Below are positions 38,401 through 47,965 of a DNA stretch of 64,000 bases, one piece after another. The notes beneath the pieces are model-generated. The model made no database searches, was not told the origin of the DNA, and saw only the letters and a program-made list of their open reading frames with translations. Numbering within the stretch: position 1 is the stretch's first letter; each line of letters begins with the position of its first letter. The stretch spans positions 930,001-994,000 of the forward strand of contig VWZX01005703.1 in the NCBI GenBank assembly GCA_013399015.1, given 5' to 3'. Origin of the DNA: Galbula dea (Eukaryota > Chordata > Aves > Piciformes > Galbulidae). The translations under genes and the position numbers were made by a program.

Positions 38401-41400
38401 TAAAAATCACTTTAAGTGATTAAAATGAGTTGTCAAACTCTAGATCTCTTCCTTTCCTCTCTACAGGCTAAAGACTGCACTTTTGTCTTTACTTGTACAA
38501 GTCAGGTGAATATTATCCTTTTTTCTCCACTATAGAGAGAATGAAAATAACTTTTGTGCTGGAGCTGATAAAGTCTATTCAACTTACTGGAGAGAATTTT
38601 GTTTACATCCCCATGGGAATTGTTTTCCCATTACTTTTTGTACTGACTACTATCACACTCTAACTTCCTTTCCAGCCTCTGAGCCACACAACCTGCTGCT
38701 CTCCCTAAATAAACACTGAAAGACAGCTCTTTCTTTCCTTCTTTTATTGCTTCCTTGCTTTTCTGCTGTAAAAACAATCCCAAATGTGTCTGTGGATTTT
38801 TTTTCAGTACTAGCCCACAGTTTACCTCCAGGTCAACTCCTCAGTTGTAGGTTTATCCACTTAAGGATTTGATGATTTTCTGGGTTTTTTTCACCTCTGA
38901 TTTAAAAGTGGTGGTTGCCAGCTAAGCTCAGCCTAGCTCTGAAGTGCTGCCTTCCAGACTTACTGCCTTTGTAGCTCTGAGGGATGTCTCCTACCTCTGG
39001 CTGGAATTGTGCATGGGCAGGTACAGGGGAAATCACAATCTGCTCTCCACACCATGTAACTTCATCAGCCCCAAATAATTAAGCAGTGTTTGTGAAAATG
39101 CCTCAGGGTTTTTAGAGACCTTTTGTGGAAGAGTAGCTTGGTTTTGTTATGGTTTCATGAATGAGCTTGGAACCACCCTGATCAACACAAGTTTCTTTAT
39201 CAGTCTGGGCTGGATCCACATGCCTATGGACTGGGGATTCACAGAGGAAGCAGGGAGTGATTTCAGCTGAATTTTCCTGGGGGATTAAAAGTGGGGGGAG
39301 GAAGGTAAGCAGAGAGGTGAACAGTGTGGAAACACCAAGCAAAACAAAACTGCCAGAATCATTAAAAGAGCTGTTCTTTGGCTGCAAGCTGTGTGACACA
39401 TGATTATCTTCTTTTCTAGCAATCCTACTTTTCCACTATAAAGATCATCTACACTGTAGGGTACAGCATATCCATCACCTCACTCATTGCTGCTGTGACA
39501 GTTCTTCTTGCATTCAGGTATGTTAAGTTATCCTCTAACCTCAGTTCTTTTTGTCAGTTCTGACTATCTTAAGACAACATTAGAGAAAACAAAGTAATAC
39601 AGAGAGAAATCTAGAAGAATGAAATTTTGAGCCATATTGGTTTGATCCTGTTAAACTGAGGCTAGAAATGAGAAGTGAGATAATGTAATTTGATGGTTGC
39701 TGAAATGTAGGATTTTATTAGTCTGTTTATTTCTTGTATTTCTGCAAGGCAAAAAAGAATGGAGTTTTATTATTATTGATGTGAGAGTCAAGTTTCTCTA
39801 GGGACTGTTTCTTGACCTCTGTTGATTCCTAGTTCGTGTCTGAAGTCAGCAGACAAGTTTATTGACATCCACTCTGACCTCAGGAAAACAAACTAGCCCA
39901 AATAAAGGGAAAGAGAGAAACAATAGACATAAAAACCCCTTAGAAACAGGGAGGAAAAAGTTGTAGTTAACAATGGGGTTGGCATTTGAGTTCAGTAACA
40001 AAATCCTCTGCTAAGTGAGGTTTAAGACTAGGTGACCTTGAGGTTACTGGATCTGGATGGAATTCAGCTTTTAATGGACCTCTTTGTTTACTAACTAATA
40101 TGTTCAGCTCAGTGAAATCATGACATTCCAGCTGTGCAACTCCTCCAAAGCCTCTATTCAATAATCAAAAATCAATGTGAATTAACTGAGATTTTAACAC
40201 AGACTTGCCAGATTGTTTTAAAGCTCTTATCTGCATTTGTTTAATCAATAAATGTGACTTTGATAAACTAAGGAAGAACTCTTTAGTTCTGGGTGAGTCT
40301 GTCTACACAGCAATTTAACTCACCCATGGCATAGGTTACAGAAAACCTTGCTGAGTACTCATTACCCTGTTCATTGAGGAAACTGCCTAATTAGCCCAGG
40401 ATATCTCTGCAGGCTTATTCTTGGGAGTGGTTTATCCACAGACAGACTTGTATCAATACAGATCATCCCTTAAATACAGGTTTCTCCTGGCTCAAAAATA
40501 ATGCCAGCCAACAGCCTGGCTCAGGTCTAATGAACACAAACTAAAACTGAGGTTCCTGAAATTCAACAGACCAGAAGCATCTCCAGGGCACCACCTAACA
40601 GGGAAGGAGGTTAAGGTGTAGACTATAGGTGAATAGCTTTACATGAGGAGGGTTTCTGCCTCTGCCTGCCTACAGAGAGAGCCCAGTGGATGTAAGTTTC
40701 CTTTCCATAAGTGCCTGGAAGTACCTGAGGTGAAACAAGGGCTCATTGCATGTTAAAATGACTGCCAGCACTAGTCAGTTCATTACTTCAGAAGGACTCT
40801 CTCTATTTTGCTTCCAGGAGGCTTCACTGTCCCAGAAATTATATCCATGTACAGCTCTTTTCTACTTTTATCTTCAAAGCTATTGCCATTTTCATTAAGG
40901 ATGCTGTCCTTTTCCAAGAGGAAGACATTGATCACTGCAACTTCTCTACAGTAAGCACATGAAAAGTAGGATACTGTGGTACTTGATAGTTTTGCATACT
41001 ATCTATATATGGTTTCACATTTCATGTCTCTTTTTTACTAATTTCCCCCCCCTCCCTCCTAACCTGGTAATAAAAATGATATAATTCTTTTATTCAGTAT
41101 ATTTTACCTCCCTAAGTGTGTGTCTCATGTCCTTGTACACGCTGAATGAATCAGTTTGTAGTACTTTAAATGAGATATAGACTTTGCCATGGGAAAAAGT
41201 AGCACCATTATGCTGTTATGCTTCTCTAACCTGAAGCCTCAGATTTAAGATCTCTGAGCAGCTCTTAACTTTTAAATGATGTGCATTTGTGGGGGAAATC
41301 ACACACTTGGGGCTTCTAACATAGAGATATCAAGAAAAATACAGTGGAGATTGCAAGGTATGATGGTGGTTAAAGCCTTACTGTTCAGAAAGCCTTAGTG

Positions 41401-44400
41401 CATTTGAAGTTCTCCCTTAGACATGCATGTCTGGCTTCAAGTTGTACTGGGGGGTTCAGATTAGATATTAGGAAAACCTTCTTCACATAGAGGGTTATCA
41501 AGCATTGGCACAGGCTGCCTAGGGAAGTGGTGGAATCTCTGTCCCTGGAAGTGCTCAAAAAGCATTAGGTGTGGTGCCTGGGGACATGGTTTAATGATGA
41601 GCATGGCAGAGTTAGGCTAATGGTTGGGGTCAATGACTCAGAGGTCTTTTCCCCTATTGATTCATGATTCCTTGAGTTGGAGATCTCAGCTAGAATTGCA
41701 GATGTCTACTACATCTGCAAATCAAACACATGTATCCACAAGGAACATCCAAACCATGACTTTCCTGTTCCCTAGACTGAATGCAAGATCTCAGTTGTTT
41801 TCTGTCACTACTTCATGATGACCAATTTCATGTGGCTGCTAGTAGAGGCCCTCTACCTAAACTGTCTACTGCTCTCATCCCTTTCTCATGGAAGAAGATA
41901 TTTCTGGTGGCTTGTTCTCTTTGGCTGGGGTAAGTAAGGCTTTTACATCAAACTAGCAGTGCAGGCATGAGACAGCAATGTCCTTGCAAGCTGTGTTGGT
42001 TAAGTGCTAATATTACTATTTTAAGACTTGGTAAAGACTGTGTTCCCCAACATTTTGTCACAAAAAAAGCACCTTTATTAATCAATCCTGGCTTTAATGT
42101 GTTATCTGCATGCAAGTACTAGCTTCAGGTGAGATCACACAGGTGACCTGTGTTCATGTTAGTAAGAGTTTACAAGTTCAAACCTCTGTGGCAGAACTAT
42201 ATAATGTGCAAAGCATCTTCTGTGTCCCTTCATATCTTCACAGTGTTAAACCATCACCAGACAGCCAATGCCATGACTTGTTTAGTTCCATCATGGGTAT
42301 TAAGAGATTTCTTTTTAGGTTTATACTGTGAGTTTAAAGCAGTTCCTCTTAGATGAACAAGCCACAAAGGTTTGTCTGCAAATGAGTGATCTGTATCATT
42401 GCAGCAGAGTTTCAGTGGACAAAATTCACAGATGAAACTAAAGAGTCACCATTTTTGTTCCACTACCTGGCAGGTTTTCCAACCTTTTTCACCCTCATAT
42501 GGATATTAGTCAAATTCTACTTTGAAGACACAGCGTAAGTCACTCTTCCCTCCATGATTATATTGTCTTGATTTACCTTATCAATTTATTGCAGTGATTA
42601 CCTAGACATCTTGTCCTAAACTTATTGATGGGATTCTTTTTCAGATGCTGGGATATAAATCAAGGCTCTCCTTACTGGTGGCTAATCAAAGGACCTATTA
42701 TAATCTCTGTTGGGGTTGGTACTTCTGAGTTTGCCCACATTAATTAGGCCATCTATTAAAATCTCTTAATTTAATTGGAGGATAGATGCATGTAAATGAA
42801 GGATACATACATAAACAGAGTGAAAGAAATATCTCAAGCTGAATTCTGGTCATGGTTTGCCATGTTCCAGTAAACTATTACATTTCCTTCTATCTCCATT
42901 ACCTATATTTAGTCAGATAAGTTCTAGTATCAGTATCTAAAGATATTGGCCAGAATTTAAAGCATTAGCCATCTCCAAAAAGAGTCAAAATTGTGTGAGC
43001 TATGAAAAATAAAAAGAATCACATAAGCTATTGACAAAAATAATTTGCTCAACAAAGCCAAATTCTCAAGTTTTATGTCTTCAGCTATTTCTTTGAGAAG
43101 GAATGTGACCTATTTAGATGTTTGAATGGTGCCAACAGGACTGACATTAATGACCTTTCACTGGGCTCATTCAAAATGCATAAACTGCATAATAACTGAA
43201 GTAAAACCCCCCCAGATTTTCATTGCAAAGTTCTACATTAGAAAGTATCATTTTTTTAAAATTGATTTTTATTTTTTCCCAAATCTTCTGACCAGGTCAA
43301 TTTTGTTCTGTTTATCAACATCATCAGGATTTTGCTGAAAAAACTAGACCCTAGACAAATCAACTTCAATAACTCTTCTCAGTACAGGTAGTGTATGAAA
43401 TAATAATAATAAATCAATTAATTTAATAAGAAAAACTTATCTTTTTTTTTTTTTTAAACAGAGAAGTTCTTGTCCAGTGTCACAGACTGGCTCACTTTGG
43501 CTGGCATTCCAGTTTAGAAATGCACAACCTTATCCCATTCTCAAGGAACCTAGTCAAAGGATGAGACTCATCTCCACTAACACTGGCAACCTGATGTCTT
43601 CAGATCACTTCAGATGTCTACCCTCAAATTACAATCAATGGAGAGGCTAGGATGCCATTTATTAACTCTAGATTAGGTCTCTGCTTTAGGGCAGGATAAA
43701 TTGCTGTCTATAAATAACTTTTCCTGTATGTGGACTAGAAAGGGAACCTGCATTTTACTTTCTCTGTATTTAGTGACAAACAAATGTCAACCTTTCAGTG
43801 GCTCCAATGGGGCAAATTGTGTTCTGCTCCTTTGTCTTTTCCTGAACTGCAGTCTCATTCAGAAGGACAGAAAGCTAAAACACCCTAAGAAAAGCCATGA
43901 ACATGGTATTGCCAATAAAGGAATAAGCATCAGGAATCCATTCCCAGCTAGTTTCTCAGGATGCTTTCTGCCCAGCACTGCAGCCCCAAGAGAAATGAGC
44001 TTCACCTGTAGATATTTAGATCTTCCTTTTAACTTCTGCTTCTTGCTGTGGCATATTGCATGCATTAGCCTTTACTGAGGGAAATAATATTACCTTATTT
44101 CCTCTCCTGTCCTGTGCTAGACGTCTCTCAAGGTCAACTCTGCTTCTCATTCCATTGTTTGGAACTCATTATATTGTCTTCAACTTTCTCCCTGACTACA
44201 CCAGCCTGGGGCTTCGGCTTTACCTAGAGCTCTGCATTGGATCTTTTCAGGTAAGGTGGCCACAGAGGCTTCAGTTCCTTCCTAGGAGATGTTCCAATTT
44301 AATCTAGTGTCCATGTAACAACAAGTATTGAACAAAACAACTACTGGATCCTGAAGCTAGTGTCCTCTCAGACAGTGCATAGTTCTTTGTTGAATTGCAG

Positions 44401-46357
44401 TATCTGAAGAGCACTGGGCAGGCTGCTCAGAAAGGTTGTGGAGTCTCCTTCTCTGGAGAGATTCCAAAGCCACCTGGAGGTGATCCTGGGCAACCTGCTC
44501 ATGCTGTGACACAGAAGTTGGACTAGATGATCTCCAGAGGTCCCTTCCAAGCCCTAACATTCTGTGATTCTGTGTCAATTGGGTCCAACAAACTCTGACT
44601 TTGTATCCAACAGTGTAAGGAATAAGTTAACTGAATCAAAATATGAGATGGTGCTTGTGAGGGGCATGGTCATGTTAGGTGGATGGTTGGACTTGATGAT
44701 ATGAGAGGTCTTTTCCAACCATAATGATTCCATGATTCCATATTCAGGTCCACTGAACTCCTAGGGTTTTCCTAGGTTTAACTCAGTTTAGCATCTTCAC
44801 AAGAGTATTCAATAGGTCAGAAGTTGATCCCATCTGATGTACTGCAAGACATAGAAGTTGACTGGAAAGCTGTATGAGCTCCATACATGGATCTCCTTAT
44901 GAAACCTGTGTTTCCTTCCTGGTTTACACCATGTGAATATCAGCTCATATTGTGTTTGGCTGTAGAGTGAACCAGGCTTCTGCAAGCCTAAAGTGGGAGA
45001 ACTTCAACTGCCATATCATCTGTTCTTGTGAATCCATAACACTTTGCTGGCTTTGGTAAAATGCCACTAACTACTTGATTATCTAGTTGAAGGTACAAAC
45101 AGAATTTTCCAATTTGCAATATTTTCCAATTTACTTACTCTTCTGGCCTACTGTTGTACTCATTAAATCCCATACACAAGACCTTCATGAAGCTGATAGT
45201 GCAAGTGCCTTTTTCAGACTGTTCTGACACTCAACCCTTTTTATTTTAGTTGGGGTTTTTTGTTTCTTTGGGTTTATTTTGTTGTTTCTTATGTTTTTCT
45301 TTTTCAGGGATTGATTGTGGCAGTTCTCTACTGTTTCCTGAACCAAGAGGTAAGGGAATGGCATCCTTTACAAGATTGCTTTCACAAGGAGATAACAAAA
45401 TCTTTTAGTTTCTACTGCTAACACAGGAATCAATGAATTTCATTGCAATTATCTTCATGGGAATGAAGCCATCTAGTGGAGAAAGGAACTTTTACTACTT
45501 TACTCTTCCAGCAAGCATTTCTGATCTGTTCTGCACATTTTTTTGGTACTAGAGTGGGGCTTGGAAAACCCAGGCTAGGTCCAGACCTGAAAGTACAAGC
45601 AGCTGCAGTGATGCAAAGACTTCTCTATTTACTAAAGGTCTATGATTAAGTTGGAAAGACTTTCGATTTATGCTGATTGCCCAACACTGATATATTATTT
45701 TTAGTATTTTTAATATGCTTATGAAGTTTCCCAGTTTTTGTTACTATTGATAAATCTGGGGCTTTTTTTTTCCCATTTAGAATAGACAAGTGAGAATTTT
45801 CCTGTTGATGGGACAGGAATCATTCTGTTTAGCTTAGTAGTTAAGTCCATGTCTATGGTTTAGTTTTTGTAATAAGAATGAATTATATAGGAAACATAAC
45901 AGTTTATCCTCCATAGTTTAGAACAGGTTGAAATCCTGGAATTTCTCCTCTGTTGTGACTATAGGCTAGCTGAGAGAGCTATTTTAAGAGTCTGATAGGG
46001 ATTCAGTTTTCAGAGTCTGCTGGTTTCTACCAGGGTTTAAAAAAGGCAGAGTCCTGATTGAGACAGACCAGATAAAACATTCTCTGGAGGATCTTTAGCA
46101 GGCAAGGAGATCTAACATGGACTGAGATATCTAAGTTTCCCCTTCTCTAGCCACTGTTTCTGCCTTTCCTCTTTCCACTGGTTTACTCTTCAGCAATATT
46201 TGACCACAAAATATCATTCTTCTGTCCTTTCAAGGTGCAAACAGAACTTGGCCGGAGGTGGCACGGGAAGAGATATGGACTTACAGGAGTGTGGAGGAGG
46301 ACAAGATGGACTGTGCCATCTAGTTCTGGGGTGAAAATGACCACATCTGTGTGCTAA
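32401..46357 (+). CDS. GHRHR: Growth-hormone-releasing hormone receptor, complete, 13 coding exons
   Basis: A class B1 G-protein-coupled receptor that binds GHRH on pituitary somatotrophs and signals through Gs and cAMP to growth hormone release. The thirteen exons total 1275 nt (424 aa plus stop), against 423 aa in human. Phases agree at every junction. Order: signal peptide (1 to about 22), hormone-binding ectodomain with VHPEC, ECL, GC..TWD..CW, LPCP, RNC and IAC cysteines (to about 124), seven membrane helices (about 128-385), and a basic tail ending SVC. Sequons include NAT (residue 50) and NCT (97). The Asp of TWD matches the residue mutated in the mouse little dwarf. Family motifs RNYIH, EALYLNCLL, ACWD, PYWW, PLFGTHY and FLNQE are intact. 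The avian paralogue GHRHR2 is the main alternative; AQP1 next door and the HPECDF start favour GHRHR. Confidence 0.97.
32458..35291 (+). other. GHRHR: GHRHR intron 1
   Basis: 2.83 kb. Nothing recognisable as an exon or large repeat; open frames inside it (for example 34691-34963) lack family similarity. Confidence 0.8.
35292..35397 (+). CDS. GHRHR: GHRHR exon 2 (ectodomain start)
   Basis: 106 nt, phase 0 to 1. It encodes AAGSVHPECDFMTELKKKEV.. to ..HGNATAA, with the first two ectodomain cysteines and the NAT glycosylation sequon. The acceptor chosen is CCCTGTAG at 35291, which fits exon 1; a CTGCTGGCAG acceptor 11 nt downstream does not keep the phase. Donor is GTACCC, weaker than consensus. 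Confidence 0.95.
35398..35979 (+). other. GHRHR: GHRHR intron 2
   Basis: 582 nt. It includes a decoy segment at about 35637-35740 that starts with a good acceptor and GCYHGTM but breaks into stops, and a G-run at about 35792-35801. Confidence 0.9.
35980..36087 (+). CDS. GHRHR: GHRHR exon 3 (hormone-binding fold)
   Basis: 108 nt, phase 1 to 1. It encodes GCKRTWDKLLCWPEADAGD, then IIALPCPNILFQFMKEP. It carries the class B hallmark GC-x3-WD-x3-CWP and LPCP cysteines. It is too short and too interrupted upstream to form a listed open frame. Acceptor is CTATCTGAG and donor GTGATG, both usable but not strong. Confidence 0.95.
36088..37379 (+). other. GHRHR: GHRHR intron 3
   Basis: 1.29 kb with an antisense CR1 fragment beginning only about 40 bp after the exon-3 donor; the rest is unremarkable. 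Confidence 0.88.
36127..36292 (-). mobile_element. CR1 LINE 3' fragment in GHRHR intron 3
   Basis: Antisense CR1: CATAGAATCATAGAATGGTT, AGAGCCCCAACCTGCCCTTG, CCACTTCTCTGGGCAACCTG and CTTCCTTAGGTCTAATCTAA. Internally deleted between the terminus and the middle block. Confidence 0.92.
37380..37480 (+). CDS. GHRHR: GHRHR exon 4
   Basis: 101 nt, phase 1 to 0, CAG acceptor and GTAAGT donor. It encodes AGIVKRNCTKKGWSDPFPPY then HIACPVEDEIPLEE, the last ectodomain cysteines and the GWS..FPPY motif of class B receptors. NCT is a possible extra glycosylation site relative to human, where this position is D. Confidence 0.97.
37481..39419 (+). other. GHRHR: GHRHR intron 4
   Basis: 1.94 kb; I recognised no repeat or additional exon. 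Confidence 0.85.
39420..39517 (+). CDS. GHRHR: GHRHR exon 5 (TM1)
   Basis: 98 nt, phase 0 to 2. It encodes QSYFSTIKIIYTVGYSISI and the rest of TM1 to VLLAF, close to human ESYFSTVKIIYTVGHSISI. Acceptor TTCTAG, donor GTATGT. Confidence 0.97.
39518..40817 (+). other. GHRHR: GHRHR intron 5
   Basis: 1.3 kb; no recognised repeat or exon. Confidence 0.85.
40818..40950 (+). CDS. GHRHR: GHRHR exon 6 (TM2)
   Basis: 133 nt, phase 2 to 0. It encodes RRLHCPRNYIHVQLFSTFI, TM2, then AVLFQEEDIDHCNFST. It contains the class B RNYIH..LF motif at the first intracellular loop and TM2. The next exon begins TECK, so a Thr-Thr pair spans the junction. Confidence 0.97.
40951..41775 (+). other. GHRHR: GHRHR intron 6
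   Basis: 825 nt, about a quarter of which is a sense-orientation CR1 fragment ending about 100 bp before exon 7. Confidence 0.9.
41434..41673 (+). mobile_element. CR1 LINE 3' fragment in GHRHR intron 6
   Basis: Sense CR1: TTAGATATTAGGAAAACCTT, GGCACAGGCTGCCTAGGGAA, GGTGTGGTGCCTGGGGACAT, then a TGACTCAGAGGTC end. Retains most of the CR1 3' UTR. Confidence 0.94.
41776..41929 (+). CDS. GHRHR: GHRHR exon 7 (TM3-TM4)
   Basis: 154 nt, phase 0 to 1. It encodes TECKISVVFCHYFMMTNFMW, LLVEALYLNCLLL and RRYFWWLVLFGW. It includes the TM3 cysteine for the extracellular disulfide and the conserved TM3 Glu (EALYL). Donor is GTAAGT. Confidence 0.97.
41930..42473 (+). other. GHRHR: GHRHR intron 7
   Basis: 544 nt without a recognised repeat; overlapping open frames here are chance. 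Confidence 0.88.
42474..42534 (+). CDS. GHRHR: GHRHR exon 8 (TM4/ECL2)
   Basis: 61 nt, phase 1 to 2. It encodes GFPTFFTLIWILVKFYFEDT, matching human [20 protein letters not shown] in length. Donor GTAAGT. Confidence 0.95.
42645..42714 (+). CDS. GHRHR: GHRHR exon 9 (ECL2-TM5)
   Basis: 70 nt, phase 2 to 0. It encodes ACWDINQGSPYWWLIKGP then IIISVG. CWD provides the second-loop cysteine and PYWWxIKGP the TM5 start. The donor is GTTGGT, an unusually poor 5' splice site, with the exon boundary fixed by the family pattern and by exon 10 starting VNF. Confidence 0.95.
42715..43295 (+). other. GHRHR: GHRHR intron 9
   Basis: 581 nt, AT-rich, with no recognised repeat. Confidence 0.85.
43296..43387 (+). 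CDS. GHRHR: GHRHR exon 10 (TM5-ICL3)
   Basis: 92 nt, phase 0 to 2. It encodes VNFVLFINIIRILLKKLDPR then QINFNNSSQYR. It provides the end of TM5 and the third intracellular loop that contacts Gs. Confidence 0.96.
43388..44120 (+). other. GHRHR: GHRHR intron 10
   Basis: 733 nt. A short TAATAA-rich run and a T-tract lie just after the donor (about 43398-43455). A 125-codon open frame at 43701-44078 has no family similarity. Confidence 0.85.
44121..44250 (+). CDS. GHRHR: GHRHR exon 11 (TM6-TM7)
   Basis: 130 nt, phase 2 to 0. It encodes RLSRSTLLLIPLFGTHYIVF, NFLPDYTSLGLR and LYLELCIGSFQ. PLFGTHY and the SFQ end before the intron are diagnostic of the secretin/GHRH receptor group. Confidence 0.97.
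44396..44576 (+). mobile_element. CR1 LINE 3' fragment in GHRHR intron 11
   Basis: Sense CR1: GCACTGGGCAGGCTGCTCAG, CTTCTCTGGAGAGATTCCAA, TTGGACTAGATGATCTCCAG, AGGTCCCTTCCAAGCCCTAA and terminal ATTCTGTGATTCTGTG. Confidence 0.94.
44650..44742 (+). mobile_element. CR1 LINE 3'-end fragment in GHRHR intron 11
   Basis: A second sense CR1 end about 75 bp after the first: GGTGGATGGTTGGACTTGAT, GAGAGGTCTTTTCCAACCAT and AATGATTCCATGATTCCA. It belongs to a different CR1 3'-end type from its neighbour, so it is a separate insertion. Confidence 0.92.
45308..45349 (+). CDS. GHRHR: GHRHR exon 12 (TM7)
   Basis: 42 nt, 14 codons in phase 0: GLIVAVLYCFLNQE. It matches human GFIVAILYCFLNQE. NQE starts helix 8. 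Donor GTAAGG. Confidence 0.97.
45350..46234 (+). other. GHRHR: GHRHR intron 12
   Basis: 885 nt with no recognised repeat or extra exon. Confidence 0.88.
46235..46357 (+). CDS. GHRHR: GHRHR exon 13 (cytoplasmic tail and stop)
   Basis: 123 nt including TAA at 46355-46357. It encodes VQTELGRRWHGKRYGLTGVW, RRTRWTVPSSSGVKMTTSVC. The layout RWHG, WR-R--WT and a terminal Cys mirrors human KWHG..AWRTRAKWT..SMC. Basic residues follow TM7 as in the family. Confidence 0.97.
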   Translation: MQTELGRRWHGKRYGLTGVWRRTRWTVPSSSGVKMTTSVC

Positions 46358-46569
46358 AGATGGCCTCAGGATCTGGAGTAATCACATGATTGGGGGAGAA
46401 AAAAACCCCAAACCATATAAACAACAACAAAGAAATTGAATCTACATATTCAAGCAGTGATATCATGCCATATTGAGGCTCTTGTAAGTCTTGATTGGGT
46501 CAAAGGGACTTTTTTGGCTTGTGATGAAGTCCTGCAGTTCTGAAATGGTCTTAGCATGATGATTCTGAT

Positions 46570-46575
46570 ATTAAA
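46570..46575 (+). promoter_or_regulatory. ATTAAA poly(A) signal candidate (proximal)
   Basis: ATTAAA about 215 nt after the GHRHR stop, in the context GATATTAAATGGACATG. Its distance fits the short 3' UTR of mammalian GHRHR, but no strong T/G-rich element follows. Confidence 0.4.
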
Positions 46576-47317
46576 TGGACATGCTGGTAACAGATATGAA
46601 GGCACATGAATACTTGGACTTCTTAGAGCTCTTGCTCTCTGCTTTTATAGAAGCCTGCCTTCAGAGCTTGGCCCCAAATCCCTTGGAATCCAGAACACCA
46701 GCAGTCTGTCAAAATAATTCCCATTGGCTTTGTATCATATAGAATAGACACAATTATTTGGCTTCATTAATGTATCTGCAGCATCCATTTTTACCTAAGC
46801 AGGGCTAGCAAACATTTACCTAAGAACCATCCCAGGCCAGGAGGAGATTGTCTTTTTATAGGCATTTCAGTTTTTCCTAGCATGAAGAGAGGCAGGAATC
46901 TTCAGAGAGCATTTTATTCCTACCTGAAGTAAATAAGCTACTGTAGGGGGAACACTCTGCTGTGGGATAACTGCAACTGGAAACAGAAGTGGCTAAAATC
47001 TGAAGACATAACTCTATTTACTTAGAATATTAATAACAGTTATGAATGGGCATGGCATGGGTATTAAGGTTTTATCTTTAGCAAATTCAATCTTGAATAT
47101 AAAAGGTTAATCAGAATTTATAAACTTCAGCAATTTGGTTTTCCAGGAAGAAAATGGCCTTGAGTTTAGGTGATTTTTACTGAGCTTAGCACTAGCTTAG
47201 GAGCATGTGCACTTATCACATAAGAGTATGTTCCTGCAAGTTCTTGTCTGTCACATGCCAAGTTTGATAAAACAAGTATGAAAAGTGTGAGTAGCAGAAA
47301 CTCCTTAACCTCTGAAG

Positions 47318-47323
47318 AATAAA
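47318..47323 (+). promoter_or_regulatory. AATAAA poly(A) signal candidate (distal)
   Basis: Canonical AATAAA in GAAGAATAAATTCTGC, about 960 nt after the GHRHR stop, followed by ATGATTTGCTTTC. Confidence 0.4.
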
Positions 47324-47867
47324 TTCTGCTAAGTATGATTTGCTTTCACTTGGATTAGATCCAGAGCAGTGGAAAATTGACCTGAAGATAGAGAATCATT
47401 CCCAGGGTGTGCAAATTGCTACAGGATTTACATTGCAATGAGTAAAGACAGAAGTAAACTAAAGCTTCCAGGCACTGGAGCTGAGCTGATCTCACTGCAG
47501 GATGCAGAAAAAGAAAAATCAGCAATTTTGGGTGCAACTGTCAGGTTTCTGCCAGCTTAGCTGCACCTTAAGTCACTTTGACTTGGCTTTTATGTTGTAT
47601 CACAACCAATTACATGATACTGATTAGATTTGCTCCTTCTGGCCTCAAAGAAAAGTGCCAGATTCCTACAAATAAGTAATATTTTGGACAGGATGATGTC
47701 ACTCCAGACCTCATGTTCCATTGACTTCTTTGAACAGGAATATCTCACTGTATTTGATTAGTTCCCTATACATTACACATGCAGGTCATGGTTTCTGTTA
47801 GGCTCTTGTCCATTGGTTGTTTTGTCCTCATTTTTGTCTCTTTCCTCAGGCAGGCAATCATCCTTTT

Positions 47868-47965
47868 ATACTGTTTTTGGTTGGTTGGTTTGGGCTTGTT
47901 TTGGGTTAGATTATTTGGTTTGTTGTGGTGTTGGTTTTGTGGGGCTGGGTTTGGTTTTTTCCTGT
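47868..47965 (+). repeat. T/G-rich low-complexity block
   Basis: Nearly all T and G on the + strand with repeated TTGGTTTG and TTTTGGG units. The open frames across it on both strands (for example a Lys/Asn/Pro-rich one at 47766-48017) come from this composition. Confidence 0.85.

Larger units (their letters stand above)
44251..45307 (+). other. GHRHR: GHRHR intron 11
   Basis: 1.06 kb carrying two sense CR1 3' ends close together and a T/G-rich block (about 45240-45305) that forms the pyrimidine-like run before the exon-12 acceptor. Confidence 0.88.
46358..47340 (+). other. GHRHR: GHRHR 3' UTR (extent inferred)
   Basis: Non-coding sequence after the stop, with an ATTAAA at 46570-46575 and an AATAAA at 47318-47323. 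Which is used is not known. The rest holds no recognised feature. Confidence 0.5.

Noticed and set aside
43701..44078. 125-codon open frame in GHRHR intron 10.
   Set aside because: Lies wholly in an intron flanked by clear exons 10 and 11, and has no receptor similarity.
46950..47000. A LWDN-C-W-like translation after GHRHR that might be an ADCYAP1R1 ectodomain exon.
   Set aside because: Flanking residues do not fit the class B pattern and there are no matching splice sites.
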